From Croceicoccus bisphenolivorans (lineage in GTDB: Bacteria > Pseudomonadota > Alphaproteobacteria > Sphingomonadales > Sphingomonadaceae): a stretch of 64,000 bases of DNA. Location of the stretch: the NCBI RefSeq assembly GCF_001634625.1, contig NZ_LRSE01000014.1:1-64000 (forward strand). The letters are read 5' to 3'. The notes under the pieces are model-generated. The model was given only the letters and a program-made list of their open reading frames with translations, was not told where the DNA came from and did not search any database. The translations under genes and the position numbers were made by a program. Below, piece after piece: positions 26,976 to 38,186 of this stretch; the first letter of the stretch is position 1, and every line of letters begins with the position of its first letter.

Positions 26976-27905
26976 TCAGAGCTTTTCGGTAAGCTCCGGC
27001 ACGACCTTGTAGAGGTCGGCGACGAGGCCGATGTCGGCGACCTGGAAGATCGGTGCATCCTCGTCCTTGTTGATGGCGATGATGGTTTTGCTATCCTTCA
27101 TACCGGCAAGGTGCTGGATCGCGCCACTGATGCCGATGGCGATATAGACTTCCGGTGCGACGATCTTGCCGGTCTGGCCGACCTGGTAGTCGTTGGGGAC
27201 ATAGCCCGCGTCCACGGCAGCGCGGCTTGCGCCCACGCCTGCGCCCAGCTTGTCGGCCAACGGCATGATGACGCTTTCGAACGTCTCGCTGTCCTTCAGC
27301 GCACGGCCGCCCGACACGATGATCTTCGCGCTCGTCAGTTCCGGACGCTCGCTCTTGGCGATTTCCGCGCCGACGAAGCTCGACTTACCTGCGTCGCCGG
27401 TGCTGGCGACGTCCTCGATTGCGGCACTGCCCCCGGTCGCTTCGGCCTTGTCGAAGGCGGTGCCGCGCACGGTGACAACCAGCTTGGCATCGGTGCTTTC
27501 AACCGTGGCGATGGCGTTGCCGGCATAGATCGGACGCGTGAAGGTCTTCTCGCCCTCGACCGAGAGGATGTCGGAGATCTGCATCACGTCGAGCAGGGCT
27601 GCAACGCGCGGCGCGACGTTCTTGCCGGTGGTGGTGGCCGGGCACACGAATGCGTCATGGTGACCCATGAGGTTCACGACGAGCGGCGCGACGTTCTCTG
27701 CCAGAGCGTGGGCATAAGCGGCATCGTCGGCGAGGTGGACCTTGCCCACGCCCGCGACGGCAGCAGCCTGTTCGGCCACCGCGCGGCAGCCAGATCCTGC
27801 GACGAGGAGGTGAACTTCACCCAGCTTCGATGCGGCGGTAACGGCGGCCAGCGTAGCATCCGCCATGTTCGAATTGTCGTGTTCGACCCAGACGAGCGTC
27901 TTCAT
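26976..27905 (-). CDS. etfA: Electron transfer flavoprotein, alpha subunit
   Basis: A 309-residue FAD-binding subunit of ETF, which passes electrons from acyl-CoA and other dehydrogenases to ETF-ubiquinone oxidoreductase. The C-terminal domain shows VSGGRALK and the FAD-binding [20 protein letters not shown] followed by [12 protein letters not shown]. It starts at the ATG that overlaps the end of etfB by one base. A strong terminator follows. Confidence 0.97.
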   Translation of the reverse strand: MKTLVWVEHDNSNMADATLAAVTAASKLGEVHLLVAGSGCRAVAEQAAAVAGVGKVHLADDAAYAHALAENVAPLVVNLMGHHDAFVCPATTTGKNVAPRVAALLDVMQISDILSVEGEKTFTRPIYAGNAIATVESTDAKLVVTVRGTAFDKAEATGGSAAIEDVASTGDAGKSSFVGAEIAKSERPELTSAKIIVSGGRALKDSETFESVIMPLADKLGAGVGASRAAVDAGYVPNDYQVGQTGKIVAPEVYIAIGISGAIQHLAGMKDSKTIIAINKDEDAPIFQVADIGLVADLYKVVPELTEKL

Positions 27906-28651
27906 CAGGCGACTCCCATCGCTTTAAGCTTGGCAACCAGTTCATCGACATCGGCAACCTTCACGCCAGCCTGACGGACCGGCGGTTCGGAGACGTTGGT
28001 CGTTTTCAGGCGCGGGGCGATGTCGACGCCGTAATCAGCAGGTGACTTCATATCGAGCGGCTTCTTCTTCGCCTTCATGATGTTGGGCAGCGAGGCATAG
28101 CGCGGCTCGTTCAAACGCAGATCGGTCGTGACGATGGCGGGAAGCGTCAGCTTAACCGTTTCCAGACCGCCGTCGACTTCGCGGGTCACGTTGACGCTGT
28201 CGCCGTCGATCTCGACCTTCGATGCGAACGTGCCCTGCGGCAGGTCCATCAGCGCGGCCAGCATCTGGCCGGTCTGGTTGCTGTCATCGTCGATCGCCTG
28301 CTTGCCAAGGATCACGATGCCGGGTTCGACCTCTGCGGCCACGGCCTTCAGGATTTTGGCAACGGCCAGCGGTTCGACTTCGGCATCGGTCTCGATCAGG
28401 ATCGCGCTGTCCGCGCCCATGGCCAGAGCGGTACGCAGCGTTTCCTGCGCCTTTGCCGGGCCAACCGAAACGGCGATGATCTCTTCGACCTTGCCCGCTT
28501 CCTTCAGCCGGATCGCTTCTTCCACCGCGATCTCGTCAAACGGGTTCATGCTCATCTTCACGTTCGACAGGTCAACACCAGACCCGTCCGCCTTCACACG
28601 AGGCTTCACGTTGTAGTCAATCACCCGCTTCACGGGCACCAGGGCTTTCAT
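27905..28651 (-). CDS. etfB: Electron transfer flavoprotein, beta subunit
   Basis: A 248-residue AMP-binding partner of EtfA, starting [19 protein letters not shown]. The family signature [20 protein letters not shown] followed by [20 protein letters not shown] is present, as is [13 protein letters not shown]. It is the first gene of the two-gene operon. A 251-base region separates it from sucC and contains the sucC terminator. Confidence 0.97.
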   Translation of the reverse strand: MKALVPVKRVIDYNVKPRVKADGSGVDLSNVKMSMNPFDEIAVEEAIRLKEAGKVEEIIAVSVGPAKAQETLRTALAMGADSAILIETDAEVEPLAVAKILKAVAAEVEPGIVILGKQAIDDDSNQTGQMLAALMDLPQGTFASKVEIDGDSVNVTREVDGGLETVKLTLPAIVTTDLRLNEPRYASLPNIMKAKKKPLDMKSPADYGVDIAPRLKTTNVSEPPVRQAGVKVADVDELVAKLKAMGVA

Positions 28652-28852
28652 CGATCGGTCCTCTCTCTACAAGATCGGCATGCGCCGCGCCGCCGCTCGC
28701 AGTGCCTGATAGGCGGTAACTGCGTCAAGGCGTGTGAGCATGTGCGATAGTGAGGTCAAGGACGCTACGGCAAGCTGAGGTTTTTGGCAGGGTTGTACTG
28801 GTTATCGGCGATCTGGTCGGAAAATGCTCAGCCATGCCTGGCCCTCGACAGG

Positions 28853-28892
28853 GCAAAAAAAGGGGCCGGCACCTCGCGGCACCTGCCCCTTT
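28853..28892 (-). terminator. Terminator of sucC
   Basis: On the minus strand AAAGGGGC (28892-28885) pairs with GCCCCTTT (28866-28859) around an 18-base loop, followed by further T residues. It starts 11 bases after the sucC stop. Confidence 0.82.
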
Positions 28893-28902
28893 CGAATCAG
28901 GT

Positions 28903-30117
<1,215 letters not shown>

Positions 30118-30293
30118 CGCCGATCCTCTATAAATCCGGGCCAGCGCGCCCGTTTCGCAGGTGCGTAAAGCACAGCAAGCCCCTGTTGAAAAGGCCTGCC
30201 ATCGTCTACAGAATGCTGCAAGGCACACATAGCTGAACTAAATCGCAGTTTTTTCTGATTTTGCGAAGCAATTGCAATTATACTGGCGGGGCC

Positions 30294-31073
30294 ATGCTCG
30301 ATAGCGAAAGATTCGATGCCATTCTCGCCGAAGCAGGGCGAATCGCCCTGGGGCTCTGGCCGGGTATGGGTCACAAGCCCGAAAGCTGGCACAAGGGGGA
30401 CGATAGTCCCGTATGCGCTGCCGATATCGCGGTGGACACATACCTTCGCGATGCATTGGGCGCGTTGCTGCCAGCGGCGGGATGGCTTTCCGAAGAGACG
30501 GTGGATGCGCCCGACCGGCTGGACGATGGGCTGATCTGGCTGGTCGATCCGATCGATGGCACACGCGATTTCCTGCGGGGGCGGACCGGTTGGGCCGTTT
30601 CGGTGGCGCTGGTCAGCGCCAATCGCCCCCTGATCGCCGGACTGATGGCGCCGGCACGCGGCGAATACTGGACGGCGCAGGCAGGGCGCGGTGCGTTTCG
30701 CAACAATCAAAGGCTCAGCGCCAGCCGACGGCAGGTGCTGGCCGGATCGCGCACGCCCGTCGATGCCTTGCCCAAAGAGGATGCCGATCTCGTCTGCGTG
30801 GACAAGCCCAACTCGATCGCTCTGCGTATCGCAATGGTTGCCGCAGACGAGGCCGACCTCGTCGCGACGCTGCGTTGGGGCTATGAATGGGACATCGGTG
30901 CTGCCGGGCTCATCGCGCGCGAAGCAGGGGCGACTGTGACCGATGCTCACGGTAATCCGCTTGCTTTCAACAAGCGGGACCCGCGCGCATTCGGCTTGCT
31001 CGTGACGTCAACCGCAATTCATGCCGAAGCGGTGGAGCGCCTAAGCGAACGGGCCAGGCGGTTGTCCGCCTGA
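30294..31073 (+). CDS. Inositol monophosphatase family protein
   Basis: A 259-residue Mg-dependent phosphatase. The catalytic metal motif is WLVDPIDGTRDFLRGR, with the upstream acidic pair in WLSEETVDA and the C-terminal WDIGAAGLIAREAG. The family covers inositol-1-phosphatase (SuhB), CysQ (PAP phosphatase) and histidinol phosphatase (HisN); the sequence does not decide among them. If it is CysQ-like it would remove the PAP made by sulfotransferases, of which there is one at the start of this window. The start ATG 30294 has a GGCGGGG ribosome-binding site. It is divergent from sucC. Confidence 0.86.
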   Translation: MLDSERFDAILAEAGRIALGLWPGMGHKPESWHKGDDSPVCAADIAVDTYLRDALGALLPAAGWLSEETVDAPDRLDDGLIWLVDPIDGTRDFLRGRTGWAVSVALVSANRPLIAGLMAPARGEYWTAQAGRGAFRNNQRLSASRRQVLAGSRTPVDALPKEDADLVCVDKPNSIALRIAMVAADEADLVATLRWGYEWDIGAAGLIAREAGATVTDAHGNPLAFNKRDPRAFGLLVTSTAIHAEAVERLSERARRLSA

Positions 31074-31119
31074 CCCGTCCGGTCTTCCGGTCCCCAAACC
31101 GGAATGTCACGATCTGCGA

Positions 31120-31806
31120 TCAGTTTTTGGCGGCCTGGACCTCTTCCTGGCTGATCGGCATGATCTTGATCTCGACGCGGCGATTGAGCGCGCGGCCCTC
31201 TGCCGTGTCGTTGCTGGCCACGAAGTAGTTCGGGTCTTCGCCGAAGCCTTTGGTGGCAATACGTGCAGAGGCGACACCCTTGTAGATCAGGTAGTCGGCC
31301 ACGGCCTTGGCGCGGCGTTCGGACAGCTGGAGGTTGTAGGCTTCCGAACCGGTGTTGTCGGTGAAGCCGTAAACGTCGATCAGGCTGTCGGGATACTGGG
31401 TGAGCGAGGCCGCGATATCGTCCAGCACCGCCTTGAACGTGGGCGAGATCGTGTAACTGTCGGTTGCAAAGGTCACGCCGTCGGGCAGGTTGACCTTGAT
31501 GTAGTCGCCTTCGTCCGTGACATCCACGCCGGTACCGGCAGTCTGTTCCTTCAGTTCCTTGATCTGCTGATCCATCTTGTAGCCGACTACGCCGCCTGCG
31601 ACGCCGCCGATGCCGGCACCGACGATGCGCGCGGTTTTGCCGCCGATGATGCCGCCCAGCAGGTAACCGGCTGCCGCGCCGCCGGCCGAGCCGAGAACGG
31701 TGCGCGAAACCTTCTTCTCACCCGTGTTGGGGTCGGTGACACAGGCCGAAACGCCGATCAGCGAAACGGCAGCAAGGGCAGCGGTGAAATAACGGCGTCG
31801 GGCCAT
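31120..31806 (-). CDS. OmpA-family lipoprotein with glycine-zipper segment
   Basis: A 228-residue lipoprotein (MARRRYFTAALAAVSLIGVS then AC). Behind Cys22 is a glycine-zipper hairpin (residues 40-77, GSAGGAAAGYLLGGIIGGK then GAGIGGVAGGVVGYKMDQQ), followed by an OmpA-like peptidoglycan-binding domain (DGVTFATDSYTISPTFK, VYGFTDNTGSEAYNLQLSER and GRALNRRVEIKI). This is the layout of YiaD-like and Pal-related envelope proteins that stabilise the outer membrane. A full EcfG promoter match lies 72-97 bases upstream. Convergent with the inositol monophosphatase gene. Confidence 0.93.
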   Translation of the reverse strand: MARRRYFTAALAAVSLIGVSACVTDPNTGEKKVSRTVLGSAGGAAAGYLLGGIIGGKTARIVGAGIGGVAGGVVGYKMDQQIKELKEQTAGTGVDVTDEGDYIKVNLPDGVTFATDSYTISPTFKAVLDDIAASLTQYPDSLIDVYGFTDNTGSEAYNLQLSERRAKAVADYLIYKGVASARIATKGFGEDPNYFVASNDTAEGRALNRRVEIKIMPISQEEVQAAKN

Positions 31807-31877
31807 CGGAGTTTTCCTTCTTCTTTTGTAATTCGCACGGACGAGGCCAAAGCCCCATGCCAGGTGTTGCAGGGTTA

Positions 31878-31903
31878 AACGCCCGGAGCGGGCTAGAAGT
31901 TCC
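31878..31903 (-). promoter_or_regulatory. EcfG-type promoter of the OmpA/glycine-zipper lipoprotein
   Basis: On the minus strand GGAAC (31903-31899), 17 bases, CGTT (31881-31878), 71 bases before the ATG at 31806. It matches the general stress consensus in full. Confidence 0.7.
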
Positions 31904-32014
31904 GGACTGCAGTTGCATGACAGGCAATCGAGTGAAACGCCACGCGCCTTGCAGGGCCGGGCCATTTGCCGCTATCGGGTTATCCAGAAATCGCAACTGC
32001 CTAAGGCCCCGCGC

Positions 32015-33337
32015 TTGTCCCCCTTTCCCTGGACTGACGTTTTCATCATCGCCGGGCTGATCGTGCTCAACGGATTGTTTTCGCTCTCCGAACTGGCGAT
32101 CGTCTCATCACGCTCCGCGCGCTTGCGCCAGATGGCTGAAGAGGGAAGCAAGGGCGCGAAAGTCGCGCTGTCGCTTATCGCCGACAGCGGCAAGTTCCTG
32201 TCGACCGTTCAGATCGGCATTACCCTGATCGGAATCGTCGCGGGCGCCTATTCGGGCGCGAGCCTTGGCAAGCCGGTCGGTGAGCGGCTGGTCCTGCTGG
32301 GGCTGGACCCGGACATCGCCGAAAATGCCGGCTTCGCGCTCGTCATCGTGTTGACCACCTACTTCTCGCTTGTCGCGGGTGAACTTGCACCCAAGCAGAT
32401 CGCCCTGCGAGCGCGTGAACAGATCGCCGCGATTGCCGCACCGCCGATGGCGATCATGGCGAAAGTCGCCGCGCCGATTGTGTGGCTGCTCGACAAGAGC
32501 ACGAGTCTGCTGCTGAGCCTTGTCGGCATGCGCAAGAGCCGCGATGCGGGAGTCACGGCGGAAGAGTTGAAGCTGATCATGTCGGAGGCAACCCGCTCGG
32601 GCGCGATCGAGGAGGCGGAGCGCACGATCATGGCCGAAGTGCTGCGGCTGGCCGATCGCCCCGTGCGCGAACTGATGACCCCGCGCACGGAAATCGACTG
32701 GATCGAACGCCGCGCCAGCGTGGAGGACATGCGCAAGGTTATCACCGCGTCGCCGCATTCGCTGCTGCCGGTGGGGCAGGGCTCGGTCGAGAATATCATC
32801 GGCGTGGTCAAGGTGCGCGAAGTGCTCGCCATCCTGCTCAAGGGGCGCAAGCCGAACCTGGTGCGCCTGATGAAGAAGGCAGAAATCATTCCCGACCAGA
32901 TCGACGCGCTGGACGCGCTGCGCATCATGCGCAACGGCGATGTCGCCATGGCGCTGGTCCATGACGAATACGGACATTTCGAGGGGATCGTCTCGCCGGC
33001 GGACCTGCTGTCGGCGCTCGTCGGCCAGTTCGTGGCGCATTCCGACGATGGCGACGATCCGCTGATCGTGGAGCGTGAGGACGGGTCGTTGCTGCTGTCA
33101 GGTGCCCTGCCTGCCGATCGCATGGCCGACCGGATGGCAATCGAGTTGCCCGAAGCGCGCGAATTCGCGACGGCGGCGGGCTATGCCCTCTGGGTGCTCA
33201 AGCGTTTGCCGGTGGAGGGCGAGTATTTCCGTGAGCAAGGCTGGCGGGTAGAGATCGTCGACATGGACGGGCGCCGCATCGACAAGCTTCTCGCATCGCG
33301 AGAGAAGCCCGCACCGGCACCCGCCGAGGCTGAATGA
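32015..33337 (+). CDS. CNNM-domain/CBS-domain membrane protein (hemolysin C family)
   Basis: A 440-residue protein from TTG 32015 (AAGG 10 bases before); an open frame from ATG 31913 would add 34 residues with no family character. Three to four helices form the CNNM/DUF21 domain (FIIAGLIVLNGLFSLSELAI; FLSTVQIGITLIGIVAGAYS), then TPRTEIDWIERR starts a CBS pair and a C-terminal CorC/HlyC-type domain ends it. The family (also labelled TlyC or YtfL) is linked to Mg2+/Co2+ efflux and to membrane binding; true hemolytic activity is doubtful. The stop is 3 bases from the convergent DUF3035 gene. Confidence 0.87.
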   Translation: MSPFPWTDVFIIAGLIVLNGLFSLSELAIVSSRSARLRQMAEEGSKGAKVALSLIADSGKFLSTVQIGITLIGIVAGAYSGASLGKPVGERLVLLGLDPDIAENAGFALVIVLTTYFSLVAGELAPKQIALRAREQIAAIAAPPMAIMAKVAAPIVWLLDKSTSLLLSLVGMRKSRDAGVTAEELKLIMSEATRSGAIEEAERTIMAEVLRLADRPVRELMTPRTEIDWIERRASVEDMRKVITASPHSLLPVGQGSVENIIGVVKVREVLAILLKGRKPNLVRLMKKAEIIPDQIDALDALRIMRNGDVAMALVHDEYGHFEGIVSPADLLSALVGQFVAHSDDGDDPLIVEREDGSLLLSGALPADRMADRMAIELPEAREFATAAGYALWVLKRLPVEGEYFREQGWRVEIVDMDGRRIDKLLASREKPAPAPAEAE

Positions 33338-33340
33338 CGA

Positions 33341-33751
33341 TCAGCCCGGAATAACGGCCCGCGCTTCGCGGCCATCGCCCGAAGGGGCGGCGATGATGTC
33401 GCGGGTGACGACACCCTTGCTGACCGTGTGCGTTTCGGCATCGCCGACGGCCGAACGGATGCCGGGATCGGCATCGCCGGCTTTCATCAGCGCGCTGGTT
33501 TCGACGCCGCTGCGTGCAGCCGATCCGCCGAACAGCGCTTCCAGAGCCTGCTGGCTGGAAGTCGGCTCCTGCGGACGCGGGGCGCCGGGCTGCGGCGGCG
33601 TCAGCGAAAAATCGGGCGGAACGGCCAGAGGAGCCTGACGCGAAACGGCCATTTCATCGGGCGCGTCGCGGTTGAAGATGTTGAGGCCCGTGCCGCAACC
33701 AGCCAGCATGGCGGACGAAGCCAGAACGAACAGGGCGGATTTCAAACGCAT
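33341..33751 (-). CDS. DUF3035 lipoprotein (BamF-like)
   Basis: A 136-residue lipoprotein, MRLKSALFVLASSAMLAGC giving lipobox LAGC and Cys19. The conserved block FNRDAPDEMAVSRQAPLAVP followed by PDFSLTPPQPGAPRPQE is typical of DUF3035, known in alphaproteobacteria as BamF, a subunit of the outer-membrane BAM complex. The C-terminal part is low complexity. It overlaps lspA by one base, the usual linkage ileS-lspA-DUF3035. Confidence 0.84.
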   Translation of the reverse strand: MRLKSALFVLASSAMLAGCGTGLNIFNRDAPDEMAVSRQAPLAVPPDFSLTPPQPGAPRPQEPTSSQQALEALFGGSAARSGVETSALMKAGDADPGIRSAVGDAETHTVSKGVVTRDIIAAPSGDGREARAVIPG

Positions 33752-34302
33752 CACTTGGTCTCCGTGGCCGGATCGGCCTGAATATCTCTGTCGCCGTTGC
33801 CGGCGGCCTGTGCCTCCGGCTTGTCGCGTATCAGCAGCGAACGGGCAAGCAACAAAACGACGCCAGCCGTGATCGCCGCATCGGCGAGGTTGAACACGGC
33901 GAACGGCCGCCATGTCCCGAGGTGAAAGTCGGCATAGTCCACGACGAACGTGAACCGGACCCTGTCGATGATATTGCCCAGCGCGCCACCCAGCACCAGT
34001 GCCAGCGCCGCGATATCGCCCATTTTGCGCTCCCGCATCATCCACACGAGCACGCCGGTTGCGATCACGCCGGTCAGCACGAACAGCAGGATCCGGCTTT
34101 CGAGGCTGTCTGCGGTGAGCAGGCCATAGGAAATGCCGCGGTTTTCGGCATAGCGCAGATCGAAGAAGGACACGAGATCGACGACGCCGACGCGGCGCAG
34201 TTCCAACACCGAGATGACGTACCACTTCACGATCTGGTCCAACGCCATCACGACGAACGCGATGGCAAGGCCCTTCAGCCGGTTGGCGGTGAGAAAGCCC
34301 AT
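33751..34302 (-). CDS. lspA: Lipoprotein signal peptidase II
   Basis: A 183-residue integral membrane aspartyl protease that cuts prolipoproteins before the lipidated cysteine. Four transmembrane helices are visible, and the catalytic Asp pair is in ALGNIIDRVRFTFVVDY and AVFNLADAAITAG. It acts on lipoproteins such as the several seen in this window. It overlaps ileS by one base and the DUF3035 gene by one base. The C-terminal tail (QAAGNGDRDIQADPATETK) is a non-conserved extension. Confidence 0.95.
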   Translation of the reverse strand: MGFLTANRLKGLAIAFVVMALDQIVKWYVISVLELRRVGVVDLVSFFDLRYAENRGISYGLLTADSLESRILLFVLTGVIATGVLVWMMRERKMGDIAALALVLGGALGNIIDRVRFTFVVDYADFHLGTWRPFAVFNLADAAITAGVVLLLARSLLIRDKPEAQAAGNGDRDIQADPATETK

Positions 34303-37178
34303 CAGGCCGCTTCCATCCCCTCGACCACGCTTTCGCAGCGGTCGCACGGGTCGCCGTCTTCCTTCACTTCGGGAAGATGTCGCCAGCAGCGGCCGCACTT
34401 GGCCATGTCGGTGGGTTTCACGATCACGCTGTCCCCCTGCCCGCGCGTGACTGTCGCGGTGATGAACAGCTCGGCCAAGTCATTGTCGCCGAAGCCTTCG
34501 GGTACGGCGCTTGCGGGGACTTCCACTTCGGCCTGCAGGCTGGAGCGGATGGTCTTTTCGCGGCGATAGGGCTCGATCGTCTCGTTCACCTTTTCGCGCA
34601 AGTCGCGCAGGGCCGACCAGCGGGCTGCATCCGCGCCCGCAGCAGGAAATTCCGGCCATTCGAGCATGTGGACGCTTTCGCTATCGGGATAGCGCGACTG
34701 CCACACTTCCTCTGACGTGAAGACCAGCACCGGCGCTGCATAGCGGACCAGTGCGTGGAATAGCGTGTCGAGGACGGTGCGATACGCGCGGCGGCCCGTA
34801 TCGGTCGGCGCGTCGCAGTAGAGCATGTCCTTGCGGATATCGAAGAAGAACGCGGACAGGTCCTCGTTGCAGAAATCCGACAGCGCGCGGGTATAGGTGT
34901 TGAAGTCGAAATCGTCGACGCAGGTCTTCAGCTTCGCATCCAGATCGCCCAACAGCGAAAGGACATAACGCTCCAGCTCCGGCATTTCGGCAACCGGCAG
35001 ACGCTCCGCCTCGGTAAAGCCGTCCAGCGCGCCAAGCAGGTAGCGGAAGGTGTTGCGCAGCTTGCGATAGTTGTCGGCAACGCCCTTCAGGATTTCGGGG
35101 CCGATGCGGTGATCCTCGGTATAGTCGACCGACAGCGCCCAGAGACGGATGATGTCCGCGCCGTAATCGCGCATCGTGTCGAGCGGGCTGATCGTGTTGC
35201 CCTTCGACTTCGACATCTTCTCGCCCTTGCCGTCCATGGTGAAGCCATGGGTCAGCACAGCCTTGTAAGGCGCGCGGCCACGCGTGCCGCAGGATTCGAG
35301 CAGCGAAGACTGGAACCAGCCGCGATGCTGGTCGCTGCCTTCGAGATAGAGATCGGCCGGCCATGAAAGTTCGGGCCAGCGATCCGATTCCAGCACGAAG
35401 GCATGGGTCGAGCCGGAATCGAACCAGACGTCGAGGATGTCGGTGATCCGCTCGTAATCGTCGAGGTTGTAGTCGGGGCCGAGGATGGAGGCTGCATATT
35501 CCTCGTCCCAGCCATCCACGCCGTTTTCACGGATCGAGGCGACGATGCGCGCGTTGACCGCTTCGTCGACAAGGTACTGGCCGCTCTTCCTGTCCACGAA
35601 CAGCGTGATCGGCACGCCCCATGCGCGCTGACGGGAGAGGACCCAATCGGGGCGGCCTTCGACCATCGATCCGATGCGGTTGCGGCCCTTGGCAGGCACA
35701 AAACGGGTATCCTCGATCGCCTTCATCGCGGCTTCGCGCAGGGTGACGGCAGGTTCTTTCGCGCCGCCCTCGTTGTCCCACCGCTGTTCGGCGGGAGTTT
35801 CGGGCAGAAGGACCATGCCGGGCTTGTCCATCGGCACGAACCACTGCGGCGTGCAGCGAAAGATGACCTTCGCCTTCGAACGCCAGCTATGTGGATAAGA
35901 ATGTTTATAATCGGTGGATGCGCTGAGGAGAGCGCCTGCCTCGCGCAAGTCCGAGCAGACGGGGCCTTCGGGCGCGTTGAACTTCGGGTGGATAACCGAC
36001 ATCGAACGTTCGTCGGTGCGCGGCAACCAGAGCCAGTCCTCGCGGTAGCGGCCATCGCCCTCGACCACGAACTTGGGTTCGATGCCGTGGGCCTTGCACA
36101 AGTCGAAGTCGTCCTCGCCATGATCGGGCGCCATGTGGACGAGGCCGGTGCCGGAATCGGTGGTGACGAAATCACCGGGCAGCAGCGGACGCGGCGCGGC
36201 GTAGAACCCGTCGAGCTTGTGCATCGGGTGGCGGGCGACGGTGCCGGCGAGGTCGGAGCCTTTGATGTTGTGCCTTGGCATCTGCTCGATGCCGCCGTCC
36301 TCATCTGGGTGGCGATAGGTGAGTCCGGTTCTAGCCATGAACTGATCGACCAAATCGAGCGCGATAAGATAGCGCTTTCCGTCATCAGCCTTGATGTGCT
36401 GGTAATAGACCTCCGGCCCATACGCGAGCGCCTGGTTCACCGGAATCGTCCATGGCGTTGTCGTCCAGATCACGGCGTGCGCGCCGACCAGTTCGGGGAT
36501 CGGCGATTCCACGATCTCGAACGCCACGTCGATCTGCGTCGAGGTGATGTCCTCGTACTCGACCTCGGCCTCGGCCAGCGCGGTCTTTTCGACCGGCGAC
36601 CACATGACAGGCTTCGCGCCGCGATAGAGCTGGCCGCTTTCCGCAAACTTCAGCAGTTCGGCAACGATCGTCGCCTCGCTCTCGAACTGCATCGTCAGGT
36701 ACGGATTGTCCCAGTCACCGTTGATGCCAAGCCGCTTCAGCTGCTCGCGCTGGGTATCGACCCAGTGCTGCGCATAGGCGCGGCATTCGGCGCGGAATTC
36801 CTTGGCCGGAACCTCGTCCTTGTTTTTCTTCTTCTTGCGGTACTGCTCTTCCACCTTCCACTCGATCGGAAGGCCGTGGCAGTCCCAGCCCGGAACGTAG
36901 GGCGCGTTCTTGCCCAGCAGGCTTTGCGTGCGGACGACCATGTCCTTCAGCACGTGGTTCAGCGCGTGGCCGATGTGCATGTCGCCGTTCGCATACGGCG
37001 GGCCGTCGTGTAGGATGAAAGTCTCGCGCCCTGCGCGCGCCTTGCGCAGCTTCGCGTAGAGGTCAATCTCCTGCCAGCGCGCCAGAATGCCCGGCTCCTT
37101 CTGGGGGAGGCCGGCCTTCATGGGGAAATCGGTCTTCGGCAGGAAAACCGTGTCTTTGTAATCGCGCTTCTCGGTCAT
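34302..37178 (-). CDS. ileS: Isoleucyl-tRNA synthetase
   Basis: A 958-residue class I tRNA synthetase. The signature HIGH is in GPPYANGDMHIGHALNHVLK, and KMSKS in GKGEKMSKSKGNTISP. The CP1 editing domain has TTPWTIPVNQALA. The C-terminal zinc-binding part contains CGRCWRHLPEV and CDRCE. ATG 37178 gives MTEKRDYKDTVFLPKTDFPM, the normal N-terminus. It lies in the minus-strand run with ribF upstream and lspA downstream (one-base overlap). Confidence 0.98.
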   Translation of the reverse strand: MTEKRDYKDTVFLPKTDFPMKAGLPQKEPGILARWQEIDLYAKLRKARAGRETFILHDGPPYANGDMHIGHALNHVLKDMVVRTQSLLGKNAPYVPGWDCHGLPIEWKVEEQYRKKKKNKDEVPAKEFRAECRAYAQHWVDTQREQLKRLGINGDWDNPYLTMQFESEATIVAELLKFAESGQLYRGAKPVMWSPVEKTALAEAEVEYEDITSTQIDVAFEIVESPIPELVGAHAVIWTTTPWTIPVNQALAYGPEVYYQHIKADDGKRYLIALDLVDQFMARTGLTYRHPDEDGGIEQMPRHNIKGSDLAGTVARHPMHKLDGFYAAPRPLLPGDFVTTDSGTGLVHMAPDHGEDDFDLCKAHGIEPKFVVEGDGRYREDWLWLPRTDERSMSVIHPKFNAPEGPVCSDLREAGALLSASTDYKHSYPHSWRSKAKVIFRCTPQWFVPMDKPGMVLLPETPAEQRWDNEGGAKEPAVTLREAAMKAIEDTRFVPAKGRNRIGSMVEGRPDWVLSRQRAWGVPITLFVDRKSGQYLVDEAVNARIVASIRENGVDGWDEEYAASILGPDYNLDDYERITDILDVWFDSGSTHAFVLESDRWPELSWPADLYLEGSDQHRGWFQSSLLESCGTRGRAPYKAVLTHGFTMDGKGEKMSKSKGNTISPLDTMRDYGADIIRLWALSVDYTEDHRIGPEILKGVADNYRKLRNTFRYLLGALDGFTEAERLPVAEMPELERYVLSLLGDLDAKLKTCVDDFDFNTYTRALSDFCNEDLSAFFFDIRKDMLYCDAPTDTGRRAYRTVLDTLFHALVRYAAPVLVFTSEEVWQSRYPDSESVHMLEWPEFPAAGADAARWSALRDLREKVNETIEPYRREKTIRSSLQAEVEVPASAVPEGFGDNDLAELFITATVTRGQGDSVIVKPTDMAKCGRCWRHLPEVKEDGDPCDRCESVVEGMEAA

Positions 37179-37222
37179 GACCGGCGCACCTAGAACAAAG
37201 CGGCGCGCGGATAAAGCATGTC

Positions 37223-38149
37223 TTACGCGCCGAGCAGCGCGCGCGCGCGTTCGCAATCCTTGTCCATCTGCGCGATCAGCGCGTCGAGACCGTCGAACTT
37301 CACTTCACCGCGCAGGTAGTGGTGGAACGCGACCTCGATCTCCTGCCCGTAGAGATCTTCGGAAAAGTCGAAGAAATGCGGCTCCAGCAATTCCTTGGGC
37401 GGGTCGAACGTGGGGCGGATGCCCAGATTGGCCGCGCCCTTCAGTATGCGCCCGTCGGGCAAGTGGCCGGTAACGGCGTAGATGCCGTACCTGGGCCGGA
37501 TATAGGTGCCGAGATCGATATTGGCGGTCGGATAGCCGATGGTGCGGCCCACCTTGTCGCCATGCTGGACGATCCCGCGAATCGCGAAGGGGCGGGTCAG
37601 CAGGCGCGCAGCCTCTTGCGGATCGCCGTTCCACAATGCCTCGCGGATGCGGCTGGAGGAAACGACCTCGCCATCCTCGGTGATCGGCGAAATCGCCTCT
37701 ACCGTCATGCCGATTTCACTGCCGAGCCGTGCCAGCATCGCTGTGTTGCCGCGTTTGCCTTCGCCGAATGTGAAGTCGCTGCCGGTGACGACCGCGGCGA
37801 TGTGAAGCTGGTTTACCAGCAATTCGCGCACGAAGTCTTCCGCGCTTGTCCTGGCAAGGGCATCGCCGAACTCGAAAACGAGCATCGCATCCGCGCCCAG
37901 ACCGGCAAACAGCTCTGCGCGCTGGTCCAGCGAAGTCAGTCGGAACGGCGGCGTGTCGGGCCGGAAATGGCGAACCGGATGCGGATCGAAGGTGGCGACG
38001 ATGACGGGGTGGCCCTGCGCACGGGCCAGTTCGACCGCACGGCCGATAACGGCCTGATGCCCTTCGTGCACGCCGTCGAAGTTCCCGAGGGCAAGCGCGG
38101 CCCCCCGCAGGTTTTCGGGGACGGGTTCGTGGGAGAAAAGCCGTTTCAT
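37223..38149 (-). CDS. ribF: Bifunctional riboflavin kinase / FAD synthetase
   Basis: A 308-residue enzyme that makes FMN and FAD. The N-terminal FAD synthetase part has ALALGNFDGVHEGHQAVIGR (the GNFDGVHxGH motif) and the C-terminal riboflavin kinase part has VQHGDKVGRTIGYPTANIDL and PRYGIYAV. Start at ATG 38149; the open frame upstream is not needed. ileS follows 44 bases downstream, a common arrangement in alphaproteobacteria. Confidence 0.96.
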   Translation of the reverse strand: MKRLFSHEPVPENLRGAALALGNFDGVHEGHQAVIGRAVELARAQGHPVIVATFDPHPVRHFRPDTPPFRLTSLDQRAELFAGLGADAMLVFEFGDALARTSAEDFVRELLVNQLHIAAVVTGSDFTFGEGKRGNTAMLARLGSEIGMTVEAISPITEDGEVVSSSRIREALWNGDPQEAARLLTRPFAIRGIVQHGDKVGRTIGYPTANIDLGTYIRPRYGIYAVTGHLPDGRILKGAANLGIRPTFDPPKELLEPHFFDFSEDLYGQEIEVAFHHYLRGEVKFDGLDALIAQMDKDCERARALLGA

Positions 38150-38186
38150 TGCTGTGCGTGCATCTATGCCGACGTTGGCCGGCGGC

